This document shows, piece by piece, positions 16,074 to 24,223 of a stretch of 64,000 nucleotides of DNA. A model generated the notes under the pieces. It was given only the letters and a program-made list of their open reading frames with translations. It ran no database searches and was not told the DNA's origin. Position 1 is the stretch's first letter; the number at the start of each line of letters is the position of its first letter. A program made the position numbers and the translations under genes. This stretch comes from Rhodococcus_F sp040656415 (lineage in GTDB: Bacteria; Actinomycetota; Actinomycetes; Mycobacteriales; Mycobacteriaceae): NCBI RefSeq assembly GCF_040656415.1, contig NZ_JBFAMC010000001.1, positions 930,001-994,000 on the forward strand, written 5' to 3'.

Positions 16074-16492
16074 GCAGCACCGAAACCGCCAACCCGACTG
16101 CCAAGGCGATTGCGCGCCACGTGCGCGTCACGCCGATGAAGGCGCGTCGTGTTGTGGACTTGGTCCGTGGGCGTTCGGTTGAAGACGCCCTGAACATTCT
16201 GAAGTTCGCGCCGCAGGCAGCGAGCGAGCCGGTCGCCAAGGTGATCGCGTCCGCCGCAGCCAACGCCGAGAACAACCTCGACCTCGACCCGAGCACGCTT
16301 GTCGTTGCCACGGCGTTCGTGGACGAGGGCGCGACCCTCAAGCGGTTCCAGCCGCGTGCACAGGGACGTGCGTTCCGTATTCGCAAGCGCACCAGCCACA
16401 TCACCGTGATCGTGGAGAGCCTGCCGAAGACCGGAACATCGACCCGTAACCGCCGGAAGGGTTCGGCCAACTCCAAGGGAGGGGCTCAGTAG
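16070..16492 (+). CDS. rplV: 50S ribosomal protein L22
   Basis: A 140-residue protein with the L22 core [22 protein letters not shown] and the tunnel-lining hairpin [20 protein letters not shown], the region where macrolide-resistance changes occur. The C-terminal tail ([15 protein letters not shown]) is longer than in E. coli (110 residues), as is common in actinobacteria. Overlaps rpsS. Confidence 0.97.
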
Positions 16493-17298
16493 TGGGCCAG
16501 AAAATCAACCCGCACGGCTTCCGCTTGGGTATCACCACCGACTGGAAGTCTCGCTGGTACGCAGACAAGCAGTACGCGGAGTACGTCAAGGAAGACGTCG
16601 CGATCCGAAAGCTCCTCGCCACCGGCATGGAGCGCGCGGGTATCGCGAAGGTCGAGATCGAGCGCACCCGTGACCGTGTGCGTGTGGACATCCACACCGC
16701 CCGACCGGGCATCGTCATCGGTCGCCGTGGCACCGAGGCCGACCGTATCCGTTCCGAACTCGAGAAGCTGACCGGCAAGCAGGTCCAGCTGAACATCCTC
16801 GAGGTCAAGAACGCCGAGTCCGAGGCGCAGCTCGTCGCACAGGGCGTGGCCGAGCAGCTCTCGAACCGTGTCGCCTTCCGTCGCGCCATGCGCAAGGCCA
16901 TTCAGTCGGCCATGCGCCAGCCCAACGTCAAGGGAATTCGCGTTCAGTGCTCCGGTCGTCTCGGCGGCGCCGAGATGTCCCGGTCGGAGTTCTACCGCGA
17001 GGGCCGTGTGCCGTTGCACACGCTCCGCGCGGACATCGACTACGGCCTCTACGAGGCCAAGACCACCTTTGGCCGCATCGGCGTGAAGGTCTGGATCTAC
17101 AAGGGCGACATCGTGGGTGGCAGGCGTGAGCTGGCTGCCAACGTGGCTGCTCCCGCGGGGGACCGCCCACGTCGCGAGCGTCCGAGCCGTCCGCGTCGTT
17201 CCGGTGCTACCGGGACCACCGCGACCAGCACCGAGGCAGGCCGTGCAGCGACCGCCACCGCCGATGCGCCCGCTACGACTGAACAGAAGGAAGGCTGA
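16492..17298 (+). CDS. rpsC: 30S ribosomal protein S3
   Basis: A 268-residue protein with a KH domain (RPGIVIGRRGTEADRIR) and the C-terminal S3 domain (GIRVQCSGRLGGAEMSRSE). An Ala/Thr/Arg-rich low-complexity tail of about 55 residues makes it longer than E. coli S3 (233). Part of the mRNA entry site. The GTG start shares one base with the rplV stop (TAGTG). Confidence 0.97.
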   Translation: MGQKINPHGFRLGITTDWKSRWYADKQYAEYVKEDVAIRKLLATGMERAGIAKVEIERTRDRVRVDIHTARPGIVIGRRGTEADRIRSELEKLTGKQVQLNILEVKNAESEAQLVAQGVAEQLSNRVAFRRAMRKAIQSAMRQPNVKGIRVQCSGRLGGAEMSRSEFYREGRVPLHTLRADIDYGLYEAKTTFGRIGVKVWIYKGDIVGGRRELAANVAAPAGDRPRRERPSRPRRSGATGTTATSTEAGRAATATADAPATTEQKEG

Positions 17299-17301
17299 CG
17301 C

Positions 17302-17718
17302 ATGTTGATCCCACGGCGGGTCAAGCACCGCAAACAGCACCATCCGAGCCGTTCGGGTGCCGCCAAAGGTGGAACCCAGGTGGCCTTCGGTGACTACGGC
17401 ATCCAGGCACTCGAACCCGCCTACATCACCAACCGGCAGATCGAGTCCGCTCGTATCGCCATGACCCGGCACATCAAGCGTGGCGGCAAGATCTGGATCA
17501 ACATCTTCCCGGATCGTCCCCTCACCAAGAAGCCGGCCGAAACTCGCATGGGTTCCGGTAAGGGTTCGCCCGAGTGGTGGGTCGCGAACGTCAAGCCTGG
17601 TCGCGTGATGTTCGAGATGAGCTACCCCAATGAGGAGATCGCTCGCGAGGCCCTGCGCCGCGCGATGCACAAGCTCCCGTGCAAGTGCCGGATCGTGACA
17701 AGGGAGGAGCAGTTCTGA
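17302..17718 (+). CDS. rplP: 50S ribosomal protein L16
   Basis: A 138-residue protein with the L16 sequence MLIPRRVKHRKQHHP and the loop IFPDRPLTKKPAETRMGSGKG, near the A site and central protuberance. GAAGGAAGG lies before the ATG, three bases after rpsC. Its stop overlaps the rpmC start (TGATG). Confidence 0.98.
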   Translation: MLIPRRVKHRKQHHPSRSGAAKGGTQVAFGDYGIQALEPAYITNRQIESARIAMTRHIKRGGKIWINIFPDRPLTKKPAETRMGSGKGSPEWWVANVKPGRVMFEMSYPNEEIAREALRRAMHKLPCKCRIVTREEQF

Positions 17719-17954
17719 TGGCTACTGGAACACCAGCCGCAGAGCTCCGCGAGCTCACCGAAGAAGAGTTGGTCACCCGGCTTCGCGAGTCGAAGGAAGA
17801 GCTGTTCAACCTTCGTTTCCAGATGGCGACGGGCCAGATGGACAACAACCGTCGACTCCGTACCGTTCGCCATGAGATCGCGCGAATCTACACCGTTCTG
17901 CGTGAGCGCGAACTCGGGCTGGCCGTTGGTCCGGACGCAGGTGACGCGGCATGA
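17718..17954 (+). CDS. rpmC: 50S ribosomal protein L29
   Basis: A 78-residue protein with the two-helix L29 fold: ELRELTEEELVTRLRESKEEL and NLRFQMATGQMDNNRRLRTVR. The start is the ATG in TGATG at the rplP stop; a longer frame upstream is inside rplP. It lies near the tunnel exit beside L23. Stop overlaps rpsQ (ATGA). Confidence 0.97.
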   Translation: MATGTPAAELRELTEEELVTRLRESKEELFNLRFQMATGQMDNNRRLRTVRHEIARIYTVLRERELGLAVGPDAGDAA

Positions 17955-18232
17955 GTGAGGAAAAGGCAGTGAGTACTGAAGAGCGCGGCAGCCGCAAGGT
18001 CCGCACCGGATACGTCGTCTCCGACAAGATGCAGAAGACGATCGTGGTCGAGCTCGAGGACAGGGTCAAGCACCCGCTCTACGGCAAGATCATCCGGCGT
18101 ACCAGCAAGGTCAAGGCGCATGACGAGAACGGCGTCGCAGGAATCGGTGACCGTGTGCAGCTGATGGAGACCCGTCCGCTGTCCGCGACCAAGCACTGGC
18201 GCCTGGTCGAGGTCCTCGAAAAGGCCAAGTAA
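17951..18232 (+). CDS. rpsQ: 30S ribosomal protein S17
   Basis: A 93-residue protein with the S17 OB-fold: GYVVSDKMQKTIVVELEDRVKHPLYGKIIRRTSKVKAHDE and GDRVQLMETRPLSATKHWRLV. An early 16S rRNA binder. Last gene of the S10 group before a 204-base gap with a strong hairpin. Confidence 0.98.
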   Translation: MSEEKAVSTEERGSRKVRTGYVVSDKMQKTIVVELEDRVKHPLYGKIIRRTSKVKAHDENGVAGIGDRVQLMETRPLSATKHWRLVEVLEKAK

Positions 18233-18256
18233 GAAGCAGAACCGTGTGTCCAGTAT

Positions 18257-18301
18257 GATCGTGGGGTTGCCTTGCGGAAGACGCGAGGCAACCCCACGGT
18301 C
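18257..18301 (+). terminator. Strong hairpin between rpsQ and rplN (terminator or attenuator)
   Basis: The arms GTGGGGTTGCCT (18261-18272) and AGGCAACCCCAC (18286-18297) are perfect. The stem extends inward by GCG/CGC and outward, giving about 17 pairs around a GAAGA loop. No U-tract follows. TATGAT (18254-18259) lies just upstream. It may separate S10 from spc transcripts; a second small hairpin (GCCACC/GGTGGC) follows near 18304. Confidence 0.5.
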
Positions 18302-18436
18302 GTGCCACCGGCAATGGTGGCCCTCGCGGAGGATCGGATACAGACCGCGCACGTCGGGTCGGAAATCTGCCGTGCATGACGCTAGTGATTGCTTGCCGAT
18401 CGCTCGAGTCGGAAAAACCAGGTCAAGGAGAAGAAA

Positions 18437-18805
18437 GTGATTCAGCAGGAGTCGCGGCTACGCGTCGCCGACAACACGGGTGCCAAGGAGATTCTCTGCA
18501 TCCGCGTTCTCGGTGGTTCGTCTCGCCGCTACGCCGGGATCGGTGACATCATCGTCGCCACCGTCAAGGACGCCATCCCGGGTGGAAACATCAAGAAGGG
18601 CGAGGTCGTCAAGGCTGTCATCGTCCGTACCACCAAGGAACGCCGCCGTCCGGACGGGTCCTACATCAAGTTCGACGAGAACGCTGCCGTCCTGATCAAG
18701 CCGGACAACGATCCCCGTGGCACTCGCATCTTCGGTCCCGTCGGGCGTGAGTTGCGCGACAAGAGGTTCATGAAGATCGTCTCGCTCGCCCCGGAGGTGC
18801 TGTGA
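18437..18805 (+). CDS. rplN: 50S ribosomal protein L14
   Basis: A 122-residue protein with L14 sequence VIQQESRLRVADNTGAKEI and the signature GGSSRRYAGIGDIIVATVKDA. It bridges the subunits. The GTG start follows AAGGAG; an upstream in-frame start gives a non-conserved extension. First gene of the spc group. Confidence 0.98.
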   Translation: MIQQESRLRVADNTGAKEILCIRVLGGSSRRYAGIGDIIVATVKDAIPGGNIKKGEVVKAVIVRTTKERRRPDGSYIKFDENAAVLIKPDNDPRGTRIFGPVGRELRDKRFMKIVSLAPEVL

Positions 18806-19122
18806 TGAAGGTGCACAAGGGTGACACCGTGCTGGTCATTTCCGGCAAGGACAAGGGCGCGAAGGGCAAGGTCATTCAGGCCTACCCCGCGACGAACAAG
18901 GTCCTCGTCGAAGGCGTGAACCGCATCAAGAAGCACACCGCGGTCTCCGCGAACCAACGCGGAGCTTCCTCCGGCGGCATCGTGACGCAGGAAGCCCCGA
19001 TCCACGTTTCCAACGTCGCGGTCGTCGACTCGGACGGCAACCCCACTCGCGTGGGCTACCGGACCGACGAGGAGTCCGGCAAGCGCGTTCGGATTTCCCG
19101 CAAAAACGGGAAGGACATCTGA
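18805..19122 (+). CDS. rplX: 50S ribosomal protein L24
   Basis: A 105-residue KOW-domain protein: MKVHKGDTVLVISGKDKGAKGKV followed by NRIKKHTAVSANQRGASSGGI. An assembly initiator of the large subunit. ATG in TGATG at the rplN stop, with GGAGG upstream. Confidence 0.97.
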   Translation: MKVHKGDTVLVISGKDKGAKGKVIQAYPATNKVLVEGVNRIKKHTAVSANQRGASSGGIVTQEAPIHVSNVAVVDSDGNPTRVGYRTDEESGKRVRISRKNGKDI

Positions 19123-19123
19123 C

Positions 19124-19690
19124 ATGACCTCCACTGAGAACAAGATCCAGCCGCGCCTGAAGACCCGCTACCGCGAAGAGGTCAAGGCTGCGCTGAACGC
19201 CGAGTTCGACTACGCCAATGTGATGCAGATCCCCGGCGTCGTCAAGGTTGTCGTCAACATGGGCGTCGGCGACGCCGCTCGCGACGCCAAGCTGATCAAC
19301 GGTGCCGTCAACGATCTCGCTCTGATTACCGGTCAGAAGCCTGAGATCCGCAAGGCGCGCAAGTCTATCGCGCAGTTCAAGCTGCGTGAGGGAATGCCGA
19401 TCGGTGCCCGCGTCACGTTGCGCGGCGACCGCATGTGGGAGTTCCTGGACCGGCTCGTGTCCATCGCACTTCCCCGCATCAGGGACTTCCGTGGCCTGTC
19501 GGGTAACCAGTTCGACGGCAACGGCAACTACACGTTCGGCCTGAACGAGCAGTCGATGTTCCACGAGATCGACGTGGACAAGATCGACCGTCCGCGTGGT
19601 ATGGACATCACAGTGGTGACCACCGCGACCAACAACGAAGAAGGCCGTGCTCTGCTCAAGCACCTCGGCTTCCCGTTCAAGGAGAACTGA
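19124..19690 (+). CDS. rplE: 50S ribosomal protein L5
   Basis: A 188-residue protein with L5 motifs NVMQIPGVVKVVVNMGVGDA and REGMPIGARVTLRGDRMWEFLDRL. It binds 5S rRNA and contacts the P-site tRNA. It starts one base after the rplX stop. Confidence 0.98.
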   Translation: MTSTENKIQPRLKTRYREEVKAALNAEFDYANVMQIPGVVKVVVNMGVGDAARDAKLINGAVNDLALITGQKPEIRKARKSIAQFKLREGMPIGARVTLRGDRMWEFLDRLVSIALPRIRDFRGLSGNQFDGNGNYTFGLNEQSMFHEIDVDKIDRPRGMDITVVTTATNNEEGRALLKHLGFPFKEN

Positions 19691-19694
19691 GCTA

Positions 19695-19880
19695 ATGGCT
19701 AAGAAGGCATTGGTCAACAAGGCCAACAAGAAGCCCAAGTTCGCGGTGCGTGCCTACACTCGCTGCCAGCGCTGTGGCCGTCCGCATTCGGTGTTCCGCA
19801 AGTTCGGCCTGTGCCGAATCTGCGTTCGCGAGATGGCTCACGCCGGCGAACTGCCCGGCGTCCACAAGAGCTCCTGGTGA
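19695..19880 (+). CDS. rpsN: 30S ribosomal protein S14, zinc (type Z) form
   Basis: A 61-residue short S14 with four zinc cysteines, Cys24, Cys27, Cys40 and Cys43 (CQRC and CRIC). This is the C+ form; zinc-free longer S14 paralogs, if present, would lie in a Zur-regulated locus elsewhere. ATG four bases after rplE. Confidence 0.97.
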   Translation: MAKKALVNKANKKPKFAVRAYTRCQRCGRPHSVFRKFGLCRICVREMAHAGELPGVHKSSW

Positions 19881-19881
19881 C

Positions 19882-19907
19882 GGCGTCGTCACCCCGGTGA
19901 CGACGTC
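19882..19907 (+). promoter_or_regulatory. Palindromic hairpin between rpsN and rpsH
   Basis: CGTCGTCACC (19884-19893) and GGTGACGACG (19896-19905) pair perfectly immediately after the rpsN stop, in a 144-base gap. No U-tract follows, so it is more likely an RNA-stability or autogenous-control element than a terminator. In E. coli, S8 binds nearby in the spc message. Confidence 0.35.
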
Positions 19908-20024
19908 CCGATCACAGACTTCCGGTTCGTAACCGCGGACCGGGGAACGTAAGACCTACTTCGCGATAGGCCTGCGCCGGAAACGGCAGAGGGAACCGTT
20001 GTGAGAAAGGTAGAGGTCAACCTC

Positions 20025-20423
20025 ATGACCATGACTGACCCCATCGCAGACTTCTTGACGCGTCTGCGGAACGCCAACACGGCGTACCACGATGAGGTGA
20101 AGTTGCCCCACTCGAAGATCAAGGCAAACATCGCCGAGATCCTCAAGCGTGAGGGCTACATCGCCGACTACCGCACCGAAGACGCCGAGGTGGGCAAGAC
20201 CCTCATCGTCGATCTGAAGTACGGGCCGAGCCGCGAGCGCAGCCTTGCCGGCGTGCGTCGTGTCTCCAAGCCCGGCCTGCGCGTGTACGCAAAGTCCACC
20301 AACCTGCCCAAGGTTCTCGGCGGCCTCGGCGTGGCCATCATTTCCACGTCCACAGGTCTGCTCACCGATCGCCAGGCGGCCAATCAAGGAGTGGGCGGGG
20401 AAGTCCTCGCCTACGTCTGGTAA
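20025..20423 (+). CDS. rpsH: 30S ribosomal protein S8
   Basis: A 132-residue protein MTMTDPIADFLTRLRNANTAY with the C-terminal signature STSTGLLTDRQAANQGVGGEVLAYVW. It binds the central domain of 16S rRNA. I chose the ATG after GAGGT; a GTG eight codons upstream is open but not conserved. Confidence 0.97.
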   Translation: MTMTDPIADFLTRLRNANTAYHDEVKLPHSKIKANIAEILKREGYIADYRTEDAEVGKTLIVDLKYGPSRERSLAGVRRVSKPGLRVYAKSTNLPKVLGGLGVAIISTSTGLLTDRQAANQGVGGEVLAYVW

Positions 20424-20437
20424 GGGAGGCCACCACA

Positions 20438-20977
20438 ATGTCGCGTATTGGAAAGATCCCCGTCCCAGTCCCCACAGGTGTCGACGTCTCGATCGACGGC
20501 CAGGACGTCACGGTCAAGGGACCGAAGGGCACGCTCGGCCTGACGATCGCCGAGCCGATTGCCATTGCGAAGAACGAGGACGGCACGCTCAGTGTGACCC
20601 GCCCGGACGACGAACGTCGCAGCCGTGCACTCCACGGGTTGTCTCGTACGCTCGTGCAGAATCTCGTCACCGGTGTCACCGAGGGTTACACCACCAAGAT
20701 GGAGATCCACGGCGTGGGCTACCGCGTCGCTCTCAAGGGCAAGAACCTCGAGTTCTCACTCGGCTTCAGCCACCCGGTTCCGATCGAAGCCCCGGAGGGC
20801 ATCACCTTTGCGGTCGAGTCGCCCACCAAATTCTCGGTGTCGGGCATCGACAAGCAGAAGGTCGGCCAGATCTCGGCCAACATCCGGCGTCTCCGCCGCC
20901 CTGACCCGTACAAGGGCAAGGGTGTGCGCTACGAGGGTGAGCAGATCCGCCGCAAGGTCGGAAAGACGGGTAAGTGA
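20438..20977 (+). CDS. rplF: 50S ribosomal protein L6
   Basis: A 179-residue protein, MSRIGKIPVPVPTGVDVSIDG, with two homologous domains and the C-terminal signature RRPDPYKGKGVRYEGEQIRRK. Near the GTPase-associated centre. A good GGGAGG site precedes the ATG. Confidence 0.98.
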   Translation: MSRIGKIPVPVPTGVDVSIDGQDVTVKGPKGTLGLTIAEPIAIAKNEDGTLSVTRPDDERRSRALHGLSRTLVQNLVTGVTEGYTTKMEIHGVGYRVALKGKNLEFSLGFSHPVPIEAPEGITFAVESPTKFSVSGIDKQKVGQISANIRRLRRPDPYKGKGVRYEGEQIRRKVGKTGK

Positions 20978-20979
20978 TT

Positions 20980-21387
20980 ATGAGCCAGACTGCAAACCAG
21001 AAAGCCAAGCGGATTCCGCTCGGCAAGGATGCGTCCACGAAGCGCCGCCTGGCGAAGGCGCGTCGCCACTTCCGTCTCCGCAAGAAGATTTCCGGTACAC
21101 CCGAGCGTCCGCGCCTGGTCGTCAACCGGTCTTCGCGCCACATCCACGTCCAGCTGGTGGACGACCTCGCAGGCCACACCCTGGCGGCAGCGTCTACCAC
21201 GGAAGCCGACGTGCGGGCAGCGGACGGCGACAAGAAGGCGCTCAGCGCGAAGGTCGGTCAAATGATCGCCGAGCGCGCGAAGTCCGCCGGAGTCGATACC
21301 GTGGTCTTCGACCACGGTGGACACGGCTACCACGGTCGTATCGCGGCCTTGGCGGACGCGGCTCGCGAAGGCGGGTTGAAGTTCTGA
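20980..21387 (+). CDS. rplR: 50S ribosomal protein L18
   Basis: A 135-residue protein MSQTANQKAKRIPLGKDAST with the 5S-rRNA-binding core VVNRSSRHIHVQLVDD and FDHGGHGYHGRIAALADAAREGGL. I chose the ATG two bases after rplF; a GTG overlapping the rplF stop is two codons earlier. Its stop is shared with a tiny reading frame. Confidence 0.97.
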   Translation: MSQTANQKAKRIPLGKDASTKRRLAKARRHFRLRKKISGTPERPRLVVNRSSRHIHVQLVDDLAGHTLAAASTTEADVRAADGDKKALSAKVGQMIAERAKSAGVDTVVFDHGGHGYHGRIAALADAAREGGLKF

Positions 21388-21443
21388 TGACCAAGATCGA
21401 GTACATGGCAGGCTCGGCCTGCGTGAACGGAAGGACAGCCTGA
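21387..21443 (+). other. 18-codon reading frame linking rplR and rpsE
   Basis: The frame starts in TGATG at the rplR stop and ends in TGATG at the rpsE start, so it shares one base with each gene. It reads MTKIEYMAGSACVNGRTA. The rpsE ribosome site GGAAGGA lies inside it. Translating it would carry ribosomes across the 55-base gap. It may be chance. Confidence 0.3.
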
Positions 21444-22096
21444 TGCCGGGACGTCAGAGGCGTGACGGCGGAAGCGGACCCGCCGGACAGAACGGCCCCA
21501 CCACAGGGGACAGCCGCGGCGGTGAGCGTCGTGGCGGCGGTCGCGACGATCGTCGCGGCGGACAGTCGGCCGAGAAGTCGAACCACATCGAACGCGTCGT
21601 CACGATCAACCGCGTGTCGAAGGTCGTCAAGGGTGGCCGTCGCTTCAGTTTCACCGCACTGGTGATCGTGGGAGACGGCAACGGAATGGTCGGCGTCGGC
21701 TACGGCAAGGCCAAGGAAGTTCCTGCGGCGATCCAGAAGGGCGTCGAGGAGGCTCGCAAGGGCTTCTTCCGTGTCCCGATGATCGGTAGCACCATCACGC
21801 ACCCGGTTCAGGGTGAGGCGGCGGCAGGCATTGTCATGCTGCGTCCGGCAAGCCCCGGTACCGGTGTCATCGCCGGTGGCGCGGTGCGTGCTGTGCTCGA
21901 GTGCGCCGGCATCAACGACATTCTGTCGAAGTCGCTCGGTAGTGACAACGCCATCAACGTCGTGCATGCGACTGTCGCTGCGCTCAAGGGCCTCCAGCGC
22001 CCCGAGGAAGTCGCCGCTCGCCGTGGCCTCGCCCTCGAGGACGTTGCCCCTGCAGGCATGCTGCGTGCGCGCGCACAGGCTGGGAGCGTGAAGTAA
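21443..22096 (+). CDS. rpsE: 30S ribosomal protein S5
   Basis: A 217-residue protein. Residues 1-50 are a Gly/Arg-rich extension common in actinobacteria. The S5 core is then RVVTINRVSKVVKGGRRFSF and GKAKEVPAAIQKGVEEARK, with the C-terminal domain after. It acts in decoding fidelity. GGAAGGA precedes the ATG. Stop overlaps rpmD (TAATG). Confidence 0.97.
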   Translation: MPGRQRRDGGSGPAGQNGPTTGDSRGGERRGGGRDDRRGGQSAEKSNHIERVVTINRVSKVVKGGRRFSFTALVIVGDGNGMVGVGYGKAKEVPAAIQKGVEEARKGFFRVPMIGSTITHPVQGEAAAGIVMLRPASPGTGVIAGGAVRAVLECAGINDILSKSLGSDNAINVVHATVAALKGLQRPEEVAARRGLALEDVAPAGMLRARAQAGSVK

Positions 22097-22275
22097 TGGC
22101 CGAACTCAAGGTCACTCAGATCAAGAGCACCATCGGTACCAAGCAGAATCAGCGGGATTCGCTTCGCACCCTGGGGTTGAAGGGCATCCGTCAGACGGTT
22201 GTCCGCGAGGACAATGCGCAGAACCGCGGTCTGATCAACGTGGTGCGCCACCTCGTCACAGTTGAGGAGGTCTAA
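22096..22275 (+). CDS. rpmD: 50S ribosomal protein L30
   Basis: A 59-residue protein reading MAELKVTQIKSTIGTKQNQR, then LRTLGLKGIRQTVVREDN and a short C-terminal strand. This is the bacterial short L30. The ATG shares one base with the rpsE stop, and rplO starts two bases after its own stop. Easily missed because of its length. Confidence 0.97.
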   Translation: MAELKVTQIKSTIGTKQNQRDSLRTLGLKGIRQTVVREDNAQNRGLINVVRHLVTVEEV

Positions 22276-22277
22276 CC

Positions 22278-22718
22278 ATGACCATCAAATTGCATCACTT
22301 GCGCCCCGCGCCAGGAGCCAAGACCGAAAAGACTCGCGTCGGTCGCGGTGAGGGCTCCAAGGGTAAGACCGCGGGCCGCGGTACGAAGGGCACCAAGGCA
22401 CGCAAGAACGTGCCTGCCGCCTTCGAGGGTGGACAGATGCCGTTGCACATGCGTCTGCCCAAGCTCAAGGGCTTCAACAACCAGTTCCGCACCGAGTACC
22501 AGGTTGTCAACGTCGGTGACATCGCCCGTCTGTTCCCCGAGGGTGGGCAGGTCACGGTCGAAGATCTCGTTGCCAAGGGCGCGGTTCGCAAGAACCAGCT
22601 CGTCAAGGTTCTCGGCGACGGCGAACTCACCGTTGCCGTTCAGGTGACTGTGAACAAGTTCACTGGTTCCGCCAAGGAGAAGATCGCTGCTGCCGGTGGT
22701 ACCGCCACTGAGCTGTGA
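22278..22718 (+). CDS. rplO: 50S ribosomal protein L15
   Basis: A 146-residue protein with the glycine/lysine-rich L15 start (LRPAPGAKTEKTRVGRGEGSK) and the motif FEGGQMPLHMRLPKLKGF. GAGGAGG precedes the ATG. Last gene of the spc group; a clear terminator follows. Confidence 0.98.
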   Translation: MTIKLHHLRPAPGAKTEKTRVGRGEGSKGKTAGRGTKGTKARKNVPAAFEGGQMPLHMRLPKLKGFNNQFRTEYQVVNVGDIARLFPEGGQVTVEDLVAKGAVRKNQLVKVLGDGELTVAVQVTVNKFTGSAKEKIAAAGGTATEL

Positions 22719-22738
22719 GCAATCACCGCTGTCAGTAG

Positions 22739-22778
22739 ATGGCCGCAGTACAGCTCGCGCTGTATTGCGGCCATTTAT
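22739..22778 (+). terminator. Intrinsic terminator after rplO
   Basis: Sixteen-base arms (22739-22754 and 22759-22774, one G-U pair) close on a TCGC loop and are followed by TTTATGG. It separates rplO from secY. Confidence 0.75.
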
Positions 22779-22813
22779 GGCTCAGTGGTCAGGGCTACCG
22801 TAGGTCTGCCAAC

Positions 22814-22841
22814 TTGTGTGTGTAGTCGCCACTGTTAGAGT
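22814..22841 (+). promoter_or_regulatory. Candidate secY promoter
   Basis: TTGTGT and TAGAGT with a 16-base spacer lie between the rplO terminator and secY, so secY-adk-map can have its own start of transcription. Confidence 0.4.
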
Positions 22842-22909
22842 TCTAGAGTTCATCCACTGACTAGTCTTCAATGGCTCGTCTCCCCCCAACCGTCGTGCCA
22901 GGAGGATCT

Positions 22910-24223
22910 TTGCTTTCCGCCTTTGTCTCGGCCCTCAGGACCCCGGACCTGAGGCGGAAGATTCTCATTGCGTTAGGTCTCGTAGCGCTCTATCGGGTCG
23001 GCGCCATGGTGCCGTCTCCGGGTGTCAACTACGGCAACGTGCGGGCGTGTATCGATCAGCTGTCCGGCGGCGATACGGCGGGTATCTACTCGCTGATCAA
23101 CCTGTTCTCGGGTGGTGCGCTGCTCCAGCTGTCGGTGTTCGCGATCGGCATCATGCCGTATATCACGGCCAGCATTATCGTCCAGCTGTTGACGGTCGTC
23201 ATTCCGAAGTTCGAGGAGCTCCGGAAGGAAGGCCAGTCCGGCCAGGCGAAGATGACGCAGTACACGCGTTATCTGGCGATCGCGCTGGCAGTTCTCCAGG
23301 CCACCGGGATCGTGGCGCTGGCCTCGCGCGGCCAGCTGCTGCAGGGCTGCCAGGAGCCGATCCTCGCGGACGACAGCGTCTTCGGCCTGGTGATCATCGT
23401 GCTCGTGATGACCGCAGGCGCCGCCCTCGTCATGTGGTTCGGTGAACTCATCACCGAACGCGGCGTCGGCAACGGAATGTCACTGCTGATCTTCGCTGGT
23501 ATCGCGTCCCGCCTGCCGTCCGAGGGGAAGGCCATCCTCGACAGCCGCGGCGGTCTGGTCTTCACGATCGTCTGCGTCGCCGCGCTCGCCGTCATCGCGG
23601 GTGTCGTCTTCGTCGAGCAAGGGCAGCGGCGAATCCCGGTGCAGTACGCCAAGCGCATGGTCGGCCGCAAGATGTACGGCGGTTCGTCGACGTACCTGCC
23701 GCTCAAGGTGAACCAGGCCGGCATCATCCCGGTCATCTTCGCGTCCTCGCTGCTGTATCTGCCGAACCTCATCGCGCAACTGACCGGAGCCACGTACTCG
23801 CTGAATCCCAGTTGGTGGCAACGGATAATCAACGAGTACCTGGTGAATCCGAACAATCCGGTCTACATCGCGATCTATTTCGGGTTGATCGTGTTCTTCG
23901 TCTTCTTCTACGTCGCGATCACGTTCAACCCGGAAGAGCGCGCCGAAGAGATGAAGAAGTTCGGCGGGTTCATTCCCGGCATCCGCCCCGGTCGCCCGAC
24001 CGCGGACTACCTGAACTACGTGCTCAACCGCATCACAGTGCCCGGATCGATCTACCTCGGTTCCATTGCCGTCCTGCCGCACTTCTTCCTGTCCGGAAGT
24101 CAGACGGCCACCAGCATCTTCGGTGGCGCGGCCGTGCTGATTCTCGTCAGCGTCGCCCTGGATACCGTCAAGCAGATCGAAAGCCAATTGATGCAACGTA
24201 ACTACGAAGGGTTCCTCAAGTGA
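22910..24223 (+). CDS. secY: Preprotein translocase subunit SecY
   Basis: A 437-residue membrane protein with ten predicted membrane segments. It begins LSAFVSALRTPDLRRKI and contains the family signature GIMPYITASIIVQLL (segment 2) and the cytosolic loop QGQRRIPVQYAKR. It forms the SecYEG channel. The start is a TTG following AGGAGG; an ATG 13 codons upstream gives a leader lacking conservation and without a site. Its stop overlaps adk (GTGA), coupling the two. Confidence 0.96.
   Translation: MLSAFVSALRTPDLRRKILIALGLVALYRVGAMVPSPGVNYGNVRACIDQLSGGDTAGIYSLINLFSGGALLQLSVFAIGIMPYITASIIVQLLTVVIPKFEELRKEGQSGQAKMTQYTRYLAIALAVLQATGIVALASRGQLLQGCQEPILADDSVFGLVIIVLVMTAGAALVMWFGELITERGVGNGMSLLIFAGIASRLPSEGKAILDSRGGLVFTIVCVAALAVIAGVVFVEQGQRRIPVQYAKRMVGRKMYGGSSTYLPLKVNQAGIIPVIFASSLLYLPNLIAQLTGATYSLNPSWWQRIINEYLVNPNNPVYIAIYFGLIVFFVFFYVAITFNPEERAEEMKKFGGFIPGIRPGRPTADYLNYVLNRITVPGSIYLGSIAVLPHFFLSGSQTATSIFGGAAVLILVSVALDTVKQIESQLMQRNYEGFLK

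Noticed and set aside
16486..17670. 394-codon minus-strand frame opposite rpsC and rplP
   Set aside because: Antisense shadow of conserved ribosomal genes; no recognisable domain.
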